The notes beneath the pieces were generated by a model that was not told where the DNA came from, searched no databases, and saw nothing but the letters and a program-made list of their open reading frames with translations. A DNA stretch of 64,000 nt, from contig DATJYC010000024.1 of the NCBI GenBank assembly GCA_035499735.1, forward strand, positions 1 to 64,000, read 5' to 3'. This DNA comes from VBDM01 sp035499735 (GTDB lineage: Bacteria > Pseudomonadota > Gammaproteobacteria > Burkholderiales > SG8-39). The position numbers and the translations under genes were made by a program. Every line of letters starts with the position of its first letter. Position 1 is the stretch's first letter. Below are positions 8,539 through 16,083 of the stretch, in pieces.

Positions 8539-9029
8539 TTCGGGTCTTCGCCGCCTTCGCTTGCGCCGCCTTGCTGGCCGGATGCGCGAACCTGTGGCCG
8601 GGAGTGGTATCCGGCTCCGGCGATGCGTCGGCGCGCGACGAGCGCGAGTCGCGCCAGGTCGTCGAGCTGATCGGTTATGCCCAACGGGTCTCGACGCTCC
8701 AGGCCGGTGAGCAGCAACGCGAATTGAACGCTTCGAGCCAAATGTTCTCAAAGAATCGTGGCGCCTACGGGCGGGTGAGGCTGGCACTGGTGCTGTCGCT
8801 CCCTGGCACGGCCTTCTGCGACGAGCCGAGGGCGGCGAGCCTGCTGGAGCCGCTGGTGCCGAAGGAGGCGGCAGCCGGTCCCATGCAGCAGTTCGCCGGG
8901 CTGCTCCACACGCAGTTGAGCGAGCGCGTGCGCGAACAGCGCCGTGCGGCGCAGCTGAAGGAACAGCTCGAAGCGTTGAAGGACGTCGAACGCAAGATCA
9001 TAGAGCGGGAGCAAGCGAGGCCGAGATGA
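8535..9029 (+). CDS. qseG: QseG-like lipoprotein
   Basis: A 164-residue lipoprotein with a short signal peptide and the lipobox LLAGC (Cys about residue 17), then a helical body with charged, probably coiled-coil C-terminal third (residues about 118-160, rich in Glu, Gln and Arg). No enzymatic motif is visible. Its place between a GlrK-type kinase and a GlrR-type regulator, with 4-base overlaps on both sides, matches E. coli qseG, whose product is an outer-membrane lipoprotein that activates the kinase. Sequence similarity to QseG is not strong by eye, so the name rests mainly on synteny. Confidence 0.7.
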   Translation: MIRVFAAFACAALLAGCANLWPGVVSGSGDASARDERESRQVVELIGYAQRVSTLQAGEQQRELNASSQMFSKNRGAYGRVRLALVLSLPGTAFCDEPRAASLLEPLVPKEAAAGPMQQFAGLLHTQLSERVREQRRAAQLKEQLEALKDVERKIIEREQARPR

Positions 9030-10363
9030 GCACGATTCTTCTTGTGGACGACGATCCGGACATCCTGAAACTCGTGTCTCTGCGGCTCAACGCCGCGGGA
9101 TACGGGGTCAAGGAGGCGGAAAGCGGCGAGAGGGCGCTTGCGCTGCTTGCTGCGGCGCGCCCCGATCTGGTCATCACGGATCTCAAGATGGGCGGCATGG
9201 ATGGCTTGGCGTTGTTCGACGAAATACGCAAGCAGGCTCCGACCCTGCCCGTCATCATCCTCACCGCGCACGGCACGATACCCGATGCGGTCGACGCCAC
9301 CCGGCGCGGCGTGTTCGCGTTCCAGCCCAAGCCCTTCGACGGCAAGCATCTTCTGGATCAGGTCGAGCAGGCGTTGAAGTTCTCGGGGATCGTGCAGGGA
9401 AGCGACGAGGACTGGAGGCGCGACTTCGTCACGCAGAGCCCGCGGATGGAAAATGTGCTGCATCAAGCCAGGCTGGTCGCGCAGTCCGAGGCGAGCGTGT
9501 TCCTGCAGGGCGCGAGCGGCACCGGGAAGGAGCTGCTGGCTCGCGCGATACACCGCGCGAGCCGGCGCTCGGGAGGGCCTTTCGTCGCGGTCAACTGCGC
9601 GGCGATCCCCGAGAACCTGCTCGAGTCGGAGCTGTTCGGCCACCGCAAGGGGTCGTTCACCGGCGCGAACTACGATCATAAGGGTCTGATCCCGGCCGCC
9701 GACCAGGGGACCCTGTTCCTCGACGAAATCGGCGACATGCCATTCGCGCTCCAGGCGAAGCTCCTGCGCGTCCTTCAGGACCGGGAGGTCAGGGCCGTCG
9801 GGGCGACCCAGGGAACCGCGGTGGACGTGCGCATCATCTCGGCGACGCACCGCGATCTCGGCGCGCAGATGAAGCAGGGGCGTTTCCGCGAGGACCTCTA
9901 TTACCGCCTGAACGTGGTGTCGCTCGAATTGCCGCCGCTCTCCGAGCGCCGCGAGGACATCGTGCCCCTTGCGACGCACTACCTCAAGGCGACCGCCGCG
10001 CGATACGGAAAGGACGTGCAGGCTTTCGCTCCGGAGGCCCTTCAGCTCCTCCTCGCGGCACCCTGGCCGGGCAACGTCAGGCAGCTCGTCAACGTCATCG
10101 AGCAGGTAGTGGCGCTGTGCGCCTCGAGCCTCGTGCCGGCCTCGCTGGTGCAGCAGGCCCTGAAGGAAGAGCCGACCCCATTGGCTTCGCTCGAGCAGGC
10201 GCGAGGCAGCTTCGAGCGCGAGTACCTCATCCGCATACTGCGCATCACCGGCGGCAGCGTGACCCGGGCGGCGAAGCTCGCGCAGCGCAATCGGACGGAG
10301 TTCTACAAGCTGCTCGAGCGCCACAAGCTCGAGCCGAGAATGTTCAAGCCTGAGAAGGTCTGA
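9026..10363 (+). CDS. glrR: Sigma-54-dependent response regulator, GlrR/QseF type
   Basis: A 445-residue activator. The receiver domain (about 1-120) carries acidic residues DDD (8-10) and phospho-acceptor D52. The AAA+ domain follows (about 140-370), with Walker A GASGTGKE (162-169), the sigma-54 contact loop GSFTGA (209-214, canonical GAFTGA with Ala replaced by Ser), Walker B LFLDEIGD and R-finger region. A Fis-type helix-turn-helix sits at the C-terminus (RAAKLAQRNRTEFYKLL). It should remodel sigma-54 holoenzyme at -24/-12 promoters. Two TGTC-N10-GACA sites, the GlrR recognition pattern, and such a promoter lie immediately downstream. Confidence 0.9.
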   Translation: MSTILLVDDDPDILKLVSLRLNAAGYGVKEAESGERALALLAAARPDLVITDLKMGGMDGLALFDEIRKQAPTLPVIILTAHGTIPDAVDATRRGVFAFQPKPFDGKHLLDQVEQALKFSGIVQGSDEDWRRDFVTQSPRMENVLHQARLVAQSEASVFLQGASGTGKELLARAIHRASRRSGGPFVAVNCAAIPENLLESELFGHRKGSFTGANYDHKGLIPAADQGTLFLDEIGDMPFALQAKLLRVLQDREVRAVGATQGTAVDVRIISATHRDLGAQMKQGRFREDLYYRLNVVSLELPPLSERREDIVPLATHYLKATAARYGKDVQAFAPEALQLLLAAPWPGNVRQLVNVIEQVVALCASSLVPASLVQQALKEEPTPLASLEQARGSFEREYLIRILRITGGSVTRAAKLAQRNRTEFYKLLERHKLEPRMFKPEKV

Positions 10364-10392
10364 GTCCAGTGCCGACGCTTCCCTGCGGGGGA

Positions 10393-10410
10393 TGTCGCTT
10401 TGAAACGACA
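10393..10410. promoter_or_regulatory. GlrR-type upstream activating site 1
   Basis: TGTCGCTTTGAAACGACA, a perfect match to the TGTC-N10-GACA consensus described for GlrR/QseF. It is centred about 165 bases upstream of the predicted sigma-54 start site. Confidence 0.75.
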
Positions 10411-10457
10411 CGAAATCTCCTTTCGGGTCAGTTCGATTTCCGGAGCGCCGCAGCGGT

Positions 10458-10475
10458 CGTCGTTGACAGGCGACA
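10458..10475. promoter_or_regulatory. GlrR-type upstream activating site 2
   Basis: CGTCGTTGACAGGCGACA, matching TGTC-N10-GACA with one mismatch in the left half-site. It lies 65 bp (about six helical turns) from site 1 and about 100 bases upstream of the predicted start site. Confidence 0.65.
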
Positions 10476-10539
10476 TCCTAGCGCCCGCGGGTGAGCCGCG
10501 CTCGTGCTAAGTCCTTGACTCCGCAAAGGTGCCCGCTCC

Positions 10540-10554
10540 TGGCATGGGCATTGC
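10540..10554 (+). promoter_or_regulatory. Sigma-54 (-24/-12) promoter
   Basis: TGGCATGGGCATTGC has the GG and GC elements at the exact -24/-12 spacing (TGGCAYG-N4-TTGC, with a preceding C as in the consensus). Transcription should start near 10566, 32 bases before the ATG at 10598, with GGGAGG at 10580-10585 in between. Confidence 0.75.
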
Positions 10555-10597
10555 GATAGATGCCGTTCAACGCAGTAACGGGAGGCGCAGCGCATCG

Positions 10598-11059
10598 ATG
10601 GAAGCTGTCAGCAGCCACCAATCGGGCTCGGCTCGGCTCCGGTCGCTCGCCATTGCGGCGGCCGGGGCGGTAGGCGTTGCGGCTCTCATCGGCCTGGGTG
10701 CCTCGAGCGGCGTGCTGCCGGGCAAGCGGGCGGCCGCACCGGAGGAAGCACCGCCGCCGCCGAGCGGCCTCAAGCCGGCCCAGCCGGCTGTCTGCGCGCT
10801 TTGCGGGATCGTGGAATCGATCAGGAGCGTCGAGGTGTATGAAGAGTCGAGCACTGCGGGCGGCGCAGCGGACCCCAGGAACACTGCCGAGAATTCCGGC
10901 GCCGGCAGCCCTGAAAGAAGCGTCAGGAAGCGCGTTGTATGGCGCGTGACAGTCCGCATGACGGACGGCTCCTATCGCGCGATTTCGCTCCCGAGCCCCC
11001 CGGCGTTCGCGGTGGGCGAGAAGGTCCGGGTCGTGGAAGGCCGCCTCGTCCGGGCATGA
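10598..11059 (+). CDS. Single-pass membrane protein of unknown function
   Basis: A 153-residue protein with one Gly/Ala-rich transmembrane helix (about 15-40), a Pro-rich linker, then a soluble part containing CALCGIVESI and a final beta-rich segment (WRVTVRMTDGSYR...FAVGEKVRVVEGRL). This ending recurs in glycine-zipper-type outer-membrane lipoproteins, but no lipobox is present here. The ATG at 10598 was chosen because an earlier in-frame GTG (10529) lies within the sigma-54 promoter; GGGAGG lies 12 bases upstream. It overlaps the next gene by 4 bases and is the first gene of the operon controlled by the -24/-12 promoter. Confidence 0.7.
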   Translation: MEAVSSHQSGSARLRSLAIAAAGAVGVAALIGLGASSGVLPGKRAAAPEEAPPPPSGLKPAQPAVCALCGIVESIRSVEVYEESSTAGGAADPRNTAENSGAGSPERSVRKRVVWRVTVRMTDGSYRAISLPSPPAFAVGEKVRVVEGRLVRA

Positions 11060-11511
11060 GATCCGCCGTGTACAGCAAGCCCCGCCCATACCTGATAAGA
11101 ACAACGACCCGCATCGCCCGGGCTCTGGCACGCGTTGTCGCCGTGTGCATCTGCGTCGCGGGCGTGCCGATGCCCGCGGCGCAGGCCGAGCTGATTGCAA
11201 CCGACCGCGCCGAGCCCTCGGCCCACGCGCAGACCTCCGCCCGCGCCGCCCTGACGTCGCTGCTCGACAGGGCCGACGTTCGCGCGGCGCTTGAGAGCCG
11301 CGGCGTGAGCGCCGAGGAGGCAAAGGCCCGCGTGGCCGCATTGAGCGACGATGAAGCCGAGCAGCTCGCTGCGAAGCTCGATTCGCTGCCCGCGGGCGGC
11401 GGCGGATTCGAGACCGTGCTCTGGATTGGCTTCCTCGTCTTTGTGATCCTTTTGATAACGGACATTCTGGGCTTCACCAAGGTTTTCCCGTTCACCCGGC
11501 CGGCCAAGTGA
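11056..11511 (+). CDS. PA2779-family membrane protein
   Basis: About 151 residues. A signal-like N-terminal hydrophobic stretch ends near PAAQAE. A helical periplasmic segment follows, with conserved-looking DRADVRAALESRGVSAEEAKARVAALSDDE pattern elements, and a single C-terminal transmembrane helix (about 115-137). This is the layout of the PA2779 family, whose genes are typically paired with a PA2778-type C39-like peptidase, as here. It overlaps its neighbours by ATGA and GTGA. Molecular function is unknown; it may be a membrane partner or substrate of the peptidase next door. Confidence 0.78.
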   Translation: MRSAVYSKPRPYLIRTTTRIARALARVVAVCICVAGVPMPAAQAELIATDRAEPSAHAQTSARAALTSLLDRADVRAALESRGVSAEEAKARVAALSDDEAEQLAAKLDSLPAGGGGFETVLWIGFLVFVILLITDILGFTKVFPFTRPAK

Positions 11512-12497
11512 TCCTCCCCTCTCGACCGCGCCGGCGTGTCGCCCGCCGCCTAACGGCGGCGGGCATCTTATTGCTGGGGCTTGCAGGCTGCGCTACTCCG
11601 CAACTGGAAGCCCTCTTGAGCGGCGACTCGTCCGCGCTACCGCAGAGAGCGGAGCTGGACTCCGTTCCGTTCCACCCGCAGGAGGAATACCAGTGCGGTC
11701 CCGCGGCGCTCGCCATGGTGCTGGAGGCCGGAGGGAAGCCTGTCTCCCCGGACGCCCTGCGGTCGCAGGTCTACCTCCCCGAACGGCAGGGAAGTCTGCA
11801 GGTCGAGATGCTCGCGGCTGCGCGGCGCAACGGCTTCGTCGCGGTCGAGCTCAACCCGAAGCTCTCCGACCTGCTTGCCGAGATCGCCGCCGGAAACCCC
11901 GCGGTGGTGCTGCAGAACCTCGCGCTCGACTGGGCGCCGGCCTGGCACTACGCGGTCGCGATAGGGTACGACCTCGAGGAACGCCGGATCGTGCTGCGCT
12001 CCGGGACGGAACGCCGGCTGCAGATGCCTCTTTCGACCTTCGAGCGCACCTGGCAGCGCGGGGGCTACTGGGCGATGCTCGCGCTGCCGCCGGGACGCTT
12101 TCCCGCCAGCGTCTCGCCTGCCGAATACCTGAGCGCCGTGACCCGCCTCGAGAAGGCGGATTCGTCCGGGCAGGCGCGAGCCGCCTACCAGCGCGCGCTC
12201 GAGCGCTGGCCCGACCAGTTCACCGCGCTGATGGGAGTGGGAAACACCGCGTATCGCGCGGGCGATCTCGAGGGCGCCGAGCGGGCCTTCAGGCGCGCGA
12301 CGCTCGTCTATCCGCGCTCGGCCGCGGCGCACAACAATCTCGCGCAGACGCTCGCCGACCTCGACCGCTACGACGAGGCCCTCGCGGAAGCGCGCGCGGC
12401 CGTCGGCATCGGCGGGCCCCTCGAAGAGGCATCGATCCGCACCCTCGACGCCATCGTGAAGCGCACCGGCCGGGGAGAGCAGGAGTGGAACAAGTAG
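11508..12497 (+). CDS. PA2778-family C39-like cysteine peptidase lipoprotein with TPR
   Basis: A 329-residue protein. After a basic signal peptide with lipobox LAGC comes a papain-like C39-type domain (about 50-200), with the cysteine in YQCGPAALAM and the histidine in APAWHYAVAIG. A TPR domain (about 205-310) follows. This fits the PA2778 family. It starts at GTG 11508, overlapping the PA2779-like gene by 4 bases. It is the third gene of the putative sigma-54/GlrR-controlled operon, suggesting an envelope-related peptidase that responds to the adjacent two-component system. The substrate is unknown. Confidence 0.82.
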   Translation: MILPSRPRRRVARRLTAAGILLLGLAGCATPQLEALLSGDSSALPQRAELDSVPFHPQEEYQCGPAALAMVLEAGGKPVSPDALRSQVYLPERQGSLQVEMLAAARRNGFVAVELNPKLSDLLAEIAAGNPAVVLQNLALDWAPAWHYAVAIGYDLEERRIVLRSGTERRLQMPLSTFERTWQRGGYWAMLALPPGRFPASVSPAEYLSAVTRLEKADSSGQARAAYQRALERWPDQFTALMGVGNTAYRAGDLEGAERAFRRATLVYPRSAAAHNNLAQTLADLDRYDEALAEARAAVGIGGPLEEASIRTLDAIVKRTGRGEQEWNK

Positions 12498-12504
12498 CGG
12501 TCTG

Positions 12505-13311
12505 CTAGACCGCGATCGGCGCCTTGATCGCGGGGTAGGGGTTGTAGTCCTCGAGCGTGAAGTCCTCGTAGCGGAACCCGAAGATGTCCCTGGCCGCAGG
12601 GTTTAGACGCACGCGCGGCAGGGGCCGCGGCGCGCGCGACAGCTGCTCCCTCGCCTGCTCAACGTGGTTCAGGTACAGATGGGCGTCGCCCAGCGACAGG
12701 ACGAATTCGCCCGGCTTCAGTCCGCACACCTGCGACGTCATCAGGGTGAGCAGCGCGTACGAGGCGATGTTGAACGGCACGCCGAGGAAGATGTCGGCGC
12801 TGCGCTGGTACATCTGGCAGGAAAGCCGCCCCTCGGCCACGTAGAACTGGAAGAGCACATGGCAGGGCGGCAGTTTCATCTTGTCGATCTCCGCCGGATT
12901 CCAGGCCGTGACGATGTGGCGGCGCGAGTCGGGCCGAGCGCGGATCGATTCCACGACCTGCGCGATCTGGTCGATGGCGCCGCCCGCATTGTCGACCGTG
13001 GGCGCCGGCCAGCTGCGCCACTGCGACCCATACACGGGCCCGAGCTCGCCCCGCTCGTCGGCCCACTCGTCCCAGATCGAGACGCCGTGCTCCTGCAGCC
13101 AGCGCACGTTGGTCTCTCCCTTGAGAAACCAGAGGAGCTCGTAGGCGACCGACTTGAAATGGACCTTTTTGGTGGTGAGCAGCGGAAATCCCGCGGCGAG
13201 GTCGAAGCGCATCTGCCAGCCGAAAGTGGACAGGGTGCCGGTACCCGTGCGGTCGCTTTTCCTGTGCCCGTGGTCGAGCACGTGGCGCATGAGGTCGAGG
13301 TACGCCTGCAT
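12505..13311 (-). CDS. thyA: Thymidylate synthase
   Basis: A 268-residue ThyA converting dUMP to dTMP with methylene-tetrahydrofolate. It shows the folate/dUMP arginine region SDRTGTGTLSTFG, the catalytic cysteine in LPPCHVLFQFYV, the QRSADIFLGVPFNIASY block, and the conserved C-terminal end PAIKAPIAV. Length is typical for short ThyA. It is the last gene of a minus-strand group with the sulfurtransferase and DUF2784 genes, starting 7 bases after the DUF2784 stop. The dihydrofolate product would be recycled by FolA, encoded at 6024-6530. Confidence 0.97.
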   Translation of the reverse strand: MQAYLDLMRHVLDHGHRKSDRTGTGTLSTFGWQMRFDLAAGFPLLTTKKVHFKSVAYELLWFLKGETNVRWLQEHGVSIWDEWADERGELGPVYGSQWRSWPAPTVDNAGGAIDQIAQVVESIRARPDSRRHIVTAWNPAEIDKMKLPPCHVLFQFYVAEGRLSCQMYQRSADIFLGVPFNIASYALLTLMTSQVCGLKPGEFVLSLGDAHLYLNHVEQAREQLSRAPRPLPRVRLNPAARDIFGFRYEDFTLEDYNPYPAIKAPIAV

Positions 13312-13318
13312 CTCGAAA

Positions 13319-13696
13319 TCATAGCGCGTTATTCGTGCGCGAAGGACGCGGAGGTATCGCGCGCCATGCCCAGAGCACGGCGAGCGCGAACGCGAGATAC
13401 GCGGTCGCGAATACCCATTCCGGGAAATCGTAGTAGAGCAGGTGCGCGACCCAGCGGCCGATGAAACTGCGACCGGGGCTTGCGCCCCTCAGCACGTCCT
13501 CCCAGGCCGTCAGAGGACAGGTGATGCCGAGCAATGCCTCGGCGGTGACGAGAGCTATCGCCGCGAGGTGCACGGTCCTGAACGCGCGGTTGCGAACCCA
13601 GCTCCAGCGCCGGGCGCCCAGGAGAATCAACGCAAAGCCCCCGACGACGAAGAGAACGAACAGCGCGTGAACGATCAGGACGGCATCGGCGATCAT
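13319..13696 (-). CDS. DUF2784 family membrane protein
   Basis: A 125-residue protein with about four hydrophobic helices and the family hallmark GITCPLTAWEDVLR, followed by FIGRWVAHLLYYDFPEWVF. Start ATG 13694-13696 overlaps the stop of the upstream sulfurtransferase by 4 bases, so the pair is translationally coupled; a longer upstream frame lies within that gene and is discarded. Function is unknown across the family. Confidence 0.85.
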   Translation of the reverse strand: MIADAVLIVHALFVLFVVGGFALILLGARRWSWVRNRAFRTVHLAAIALVTAEALLGITCPLTAWEDVLRGASPGRSFIGRWVAHLLYYDFPEWVFATAYLAFALAVLWAWRAIPPRPSRTNNAL

Positions 13697-14559
13697 CGCT
13701 CTCCAGGCCGCTGCTCGCCTGAAGCGACCGGGCGCGACGGGTCGACGATCCACTCGCTCCAGGAGCCGGGATACAGCCTCGCCCCGGGCAGCCCGGCGAT
13801 CTCCATCGCGAGCAGGTTGTGGCACGCGGACACGCCGGATCCGCAGTAGTTCACGGCCTGCTTGGGTCCGCCTGCGCCGAGGACGGCGCGGAATTCCGTC
13901 CTGAGGGCCTCGGGCCGCTTGAAGCGGCCGCTCGCGTCGAGGTTGTCACGGTAGAACCGGTTGCGCGCGAAGGGGATGCGGCCGCCGACCGGATCGATGG
14001 TCTCGTTGTGGCCGCGAAAGCGGTCCGGGGCGCGGCCATCGATCAGGACGGTGGTTTCGTCGCCCAGGTGGTCGCGAACGAAATGCGCGCCTACCCAGCA
14101 GTCGCTCCGGGCAATGCCGGCGAATCGCGCCGGCGTCGGACGTGGAACCTCGGCGGTCTGCGGACGGCCCTCGGCGATCCACCGGTTCCATCCCCCGTCC
14201 AGAACCGCGACGGGCAGGTGCCCGAGCCAGCGCAGCAGCCACCACAGGCGCGACGCCGGCATGCCGCCCTGCGCGTCGTAGGCCACGACCTGCTTTCTGG
14301 CGTCGACTCCGGCTTCACCGAGCTTCCTCATGAATCGATCGGGATCGGGAAGCGGATGCCGGCCGTTGCGCCCGGTCTGGGGCGCGGAGAGGTCCTCGTC
14401 CATGTGCAGGAAGCGCGCTCCCGGAATGTGCGCCCTCTCGTACTCGGCGCGGCCGCGCTCCGGCGCCGCGAGCTCGTGGCGGCAGTCGAAGACGACCCAT
14501 TCGGAATCGGAGAGGTGGCGCGCGAGCGTCTCGGTGTCGGCGAGCGCGGTGAGGATCAT
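13693..14559 (-). CDS. sseA: 3-mercaptopyruvate/thiosulfate sulfurtransferase (tandem rhodanese)
   Basis: A 288-residue protein with two rhodanese domains: a catalytically inactive N-terminal one (about 5-135) and an active C-terminal one (about 155-280) with the cysteine loop CGSGVSA, close to the CG(S/T)GVTA loop of mercaptopyruvate sulfurtransferases. It moves sulfane sulfur in the cytoplasm. The linker and conserved DGGWNRW element are typical. It probably starts the operon sseA-DUF2784-thyA. The choice between mercaptopyruvate and thiosulfate as donor rests on the loop alone. Confidence 0.88.
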   Translation of the reverse strand: MILTALADTETLARHLSDSEWVVFDCRHELAAPERGRAEYERAHIPGARFLHMDEDLSAPQTGRNGRHPLPDPDRFMRKLGEAGVDARKQVVAYDAQGGMPASRLWWLLRWLGHLPVAVLDGGWNRWIAEGRPQTAEVPRPTPARFAGIARSDCWVGAHFVRDHLGDETTVLIDGRAPDRFRGHNETIDPVGGRIPFARNRFYRDNLDASGRFKRPEALRTEFRAVLGAGGPKQAVNYCGSGVSACHNLLAMEIAGLPGARLYPGSWSEWIVDPSRPVASGEQRPGER

Positions 14560-14589
14560 GCCGCCATCTTAACCGGGCGGCGGGGGCAG

Positions 14590-15693
14590 TTACACGTTCC
14601 CGGCGAGCCCGCGCCTCAGGTATTCGTGGAAGTGCATCATGCCGTCTTCCATCGGCGACTGGTACGGACCGACCTCGTCGTCGCCGCGCTCGAGGAGCAG
14701 GCGCCGACCGCGATCCATGCGCTTGGCGATGATGTCGTCCTCGTCCGCGGTCTCCATGTACGCGGCCTGCTCCGCTGCGATGAAGTCGCGCTCGAACAGC
14801 ACGATCTCCTCGGGGTAGTAGAACTCGACCACATTGGTGGTGTGCGTGGGCGAGCGGGGGAAGAGGGTGCTCACGACGAGCACGTGCGGGTACCACTCGA
14901 TCATGACGTTCGGGTAGTAGAGGAACCAGATGGCCCCCTGCTTCGCCGGCTTGCCGTCCAGATATCGGGTGAGCGCCTCGTGCCACTTGGCGTAGGCGGG
15001 CGTGCCGGGCCTCGCGAACCCGTCCTTCACCCCGACGGTCTGCGAGGAGTACGCGTCGGCGATCTCCCACTTGAGATCGTCGCAGGTGACGAAGTTCCCC
15101 AGGCCCGGGTGGAAGGGCACGACGTGGTAGTCCTCGAGGTATACCTCGATGAAGGTTTTCCAGTTCTGCTCGAGCTCCAGGATGCGCACGCTGTCGAGCA
15201 TGTAGCCGGAGAAGTCGAACTGGTCTGCGACCGACAGGGTGGCGAGGTCCCTGGCGACGTCGCGGCGTCCGGCGAACAGCAGGCCGCGCCAGTTCTGGAG
15301 CTGCGTCCTGCCGAGGTTGAGGCAGGGGTTCTCGGGGAAGTGCGGAGCGCCGAGCAGCTCGCCCTGCATGTCGTAGGTCCACCGGTGCAGCGGGCAGACG
15401 ATGTTCTGGGCGTTGCCGTGCCCTTCCAGGAGTATCGCCTGGCGGTGGCGGCAGACGTTCGACAGGAGCTCGATGCCGCGCGCGTTCCTGACCAGCACCT
15501 TGCCGTGATCCGTCGTCGCCAGGGTCCGGTAGTCGCCCATGTCGGGAACCATCAGCTCGTGCCCGACATAGCCGGGACCGGCGGCGAAGAGCAGGTTCTG
15601 CTCAAGCTCGAGTATTTTCGGGTCGAAGTACCAGGAAACAGGGAGCTGCGATGCGGCAGGCTTGAGCGCTCGTGAACTGGGCAGGTCGGACAT
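14590..15693 (-). CDS. Rieske-type ring-hydroxylating oxygenase, alpha subunit
   Basis: A 367-residue oxygenase component. The Rieske [2Fe-2S] domain (about 25-140) has ligands C81-x-H83 and C100-x2-H103 (CRH...CPLH). The catalytic domain carries the mononuclear iron motif in EVYLEDYHVVPFHPGL, with two histidines and a nearby acidic residue. No beta subunit or reductase gene is adjacent, so it must use an electron donor from elsewhere. The gene commonly sits next to xseB-ispA-dxs in betaproteobacteria, where the substrate is unknown. It is divergent from xseB. Confidence 0.88.
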   Translation of the reverse strand: MSDLPSSRALKPAASQLPVSWYFDPKILELEQNLLFAAGPGYVGHELMVPDMGDYRTLATTDHGKVLVRNARGIELLSNVCRHRQAILLEGHGNAQNIVCPLHRWTYDMQGELLGAPHFPENPCLNLGRTQLQNWRGLLFAGRRDVARDLATLSVADQFDFSGYMLDSVRILELEQNWKTFIEVYLEDYHVVPFHPGLGNFVTCDDLKWEIADAYSSQTVGVKDGFARPGTPAYAKWHEALTRYLDGKPAKQGAIWFLYYPNVMIEWYPHVLVVSTLFPRSPTHTTNVVEFYYPEEIVLFERDFIAAEQAAYMETADEDDIIAKRMDRGRRLLLERGDDEVGPYQSPMEDGMMHFHEYLRRGLAGNV

Positions 15694-15802
15694 TGACTGA
15701 TCGGGACAAATAAAATGGGCGCGATTCTAGACCCTTTTTGCCCGTGATACCAGGGATTTCTCCTACCGCGACAGGCCATCGAGTTCCATTCCGGGAGTGA
15801 AT

Positions 15803-15831
15803 TTGACCGCCTACCCCCCATGGGCTATGTT
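15803..15831 (+). promoter_or_regulatory. Sigma-70 promoter of xseB (near-leaderless)
   Basis: TTGACC (15803-15808), a 17-base spacer and TATGTT (15826-15831). The start site should fall near 15838, only about 3 bases before the xseB ATG at 15841. Confidence 0.7.
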
Positions 15832-15840
15832 GCCTGTCCG

Positions 15841-16083
15841 ATGAGCTCCAAGACGGCAAGAACCGATCAGCCCGAGAGCTTCGAGCATGCCCTGGCGGAG
15901 CTGGAGAAGATCGTGGCGACGATGGAGTCGGGCAAGCTGACCCTCGAGCAGTCGCTGGCCGCCCACAAGCGCGGACTGGAGCTCGCCCAGTACTGCCAGG
16001 GCGTGCTGGCCCGCGCCCAGCAGCAAGTCAAGGTCCTCGAGGAAAACACCCTCAAGAATTTCCAAGGTGCCGACGACGAGTGA
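15841..16083 (+). CDS. xseB: Exodeoxyribonuclease VII small subunit
   Basis: An 80-residue helical protein with the XseB pattern SFEHALAELEKIVATMESGKLTLEQSL and KRGLELAQYCQ. It binds XseA to form the single-strand-specific exonuclease VII; xseA is not in the window. An ATG at 15820 is also open, but the predicted transcript starts near 15838, so the ATG at 15841 was chosen. It overlaps ispA by 17 bases and heads the xseB-ispA-dxs operon. Confidence 0.93.
   Translation: MSSKTARTDQPESFEHALAELEKIVATMESGKLTLEQSLAAHKRGLELAQYCQGVLARAQQQVKVLEENTLKNFQGADDE

Noticed and set aside
14091..15675. Long plus-strand frame (13819-15675) opposite the sulfurtransferase and Rieske genes
   Set aside because: It spans two well-supported minus-strand genes and their gap, with no motif of its own.
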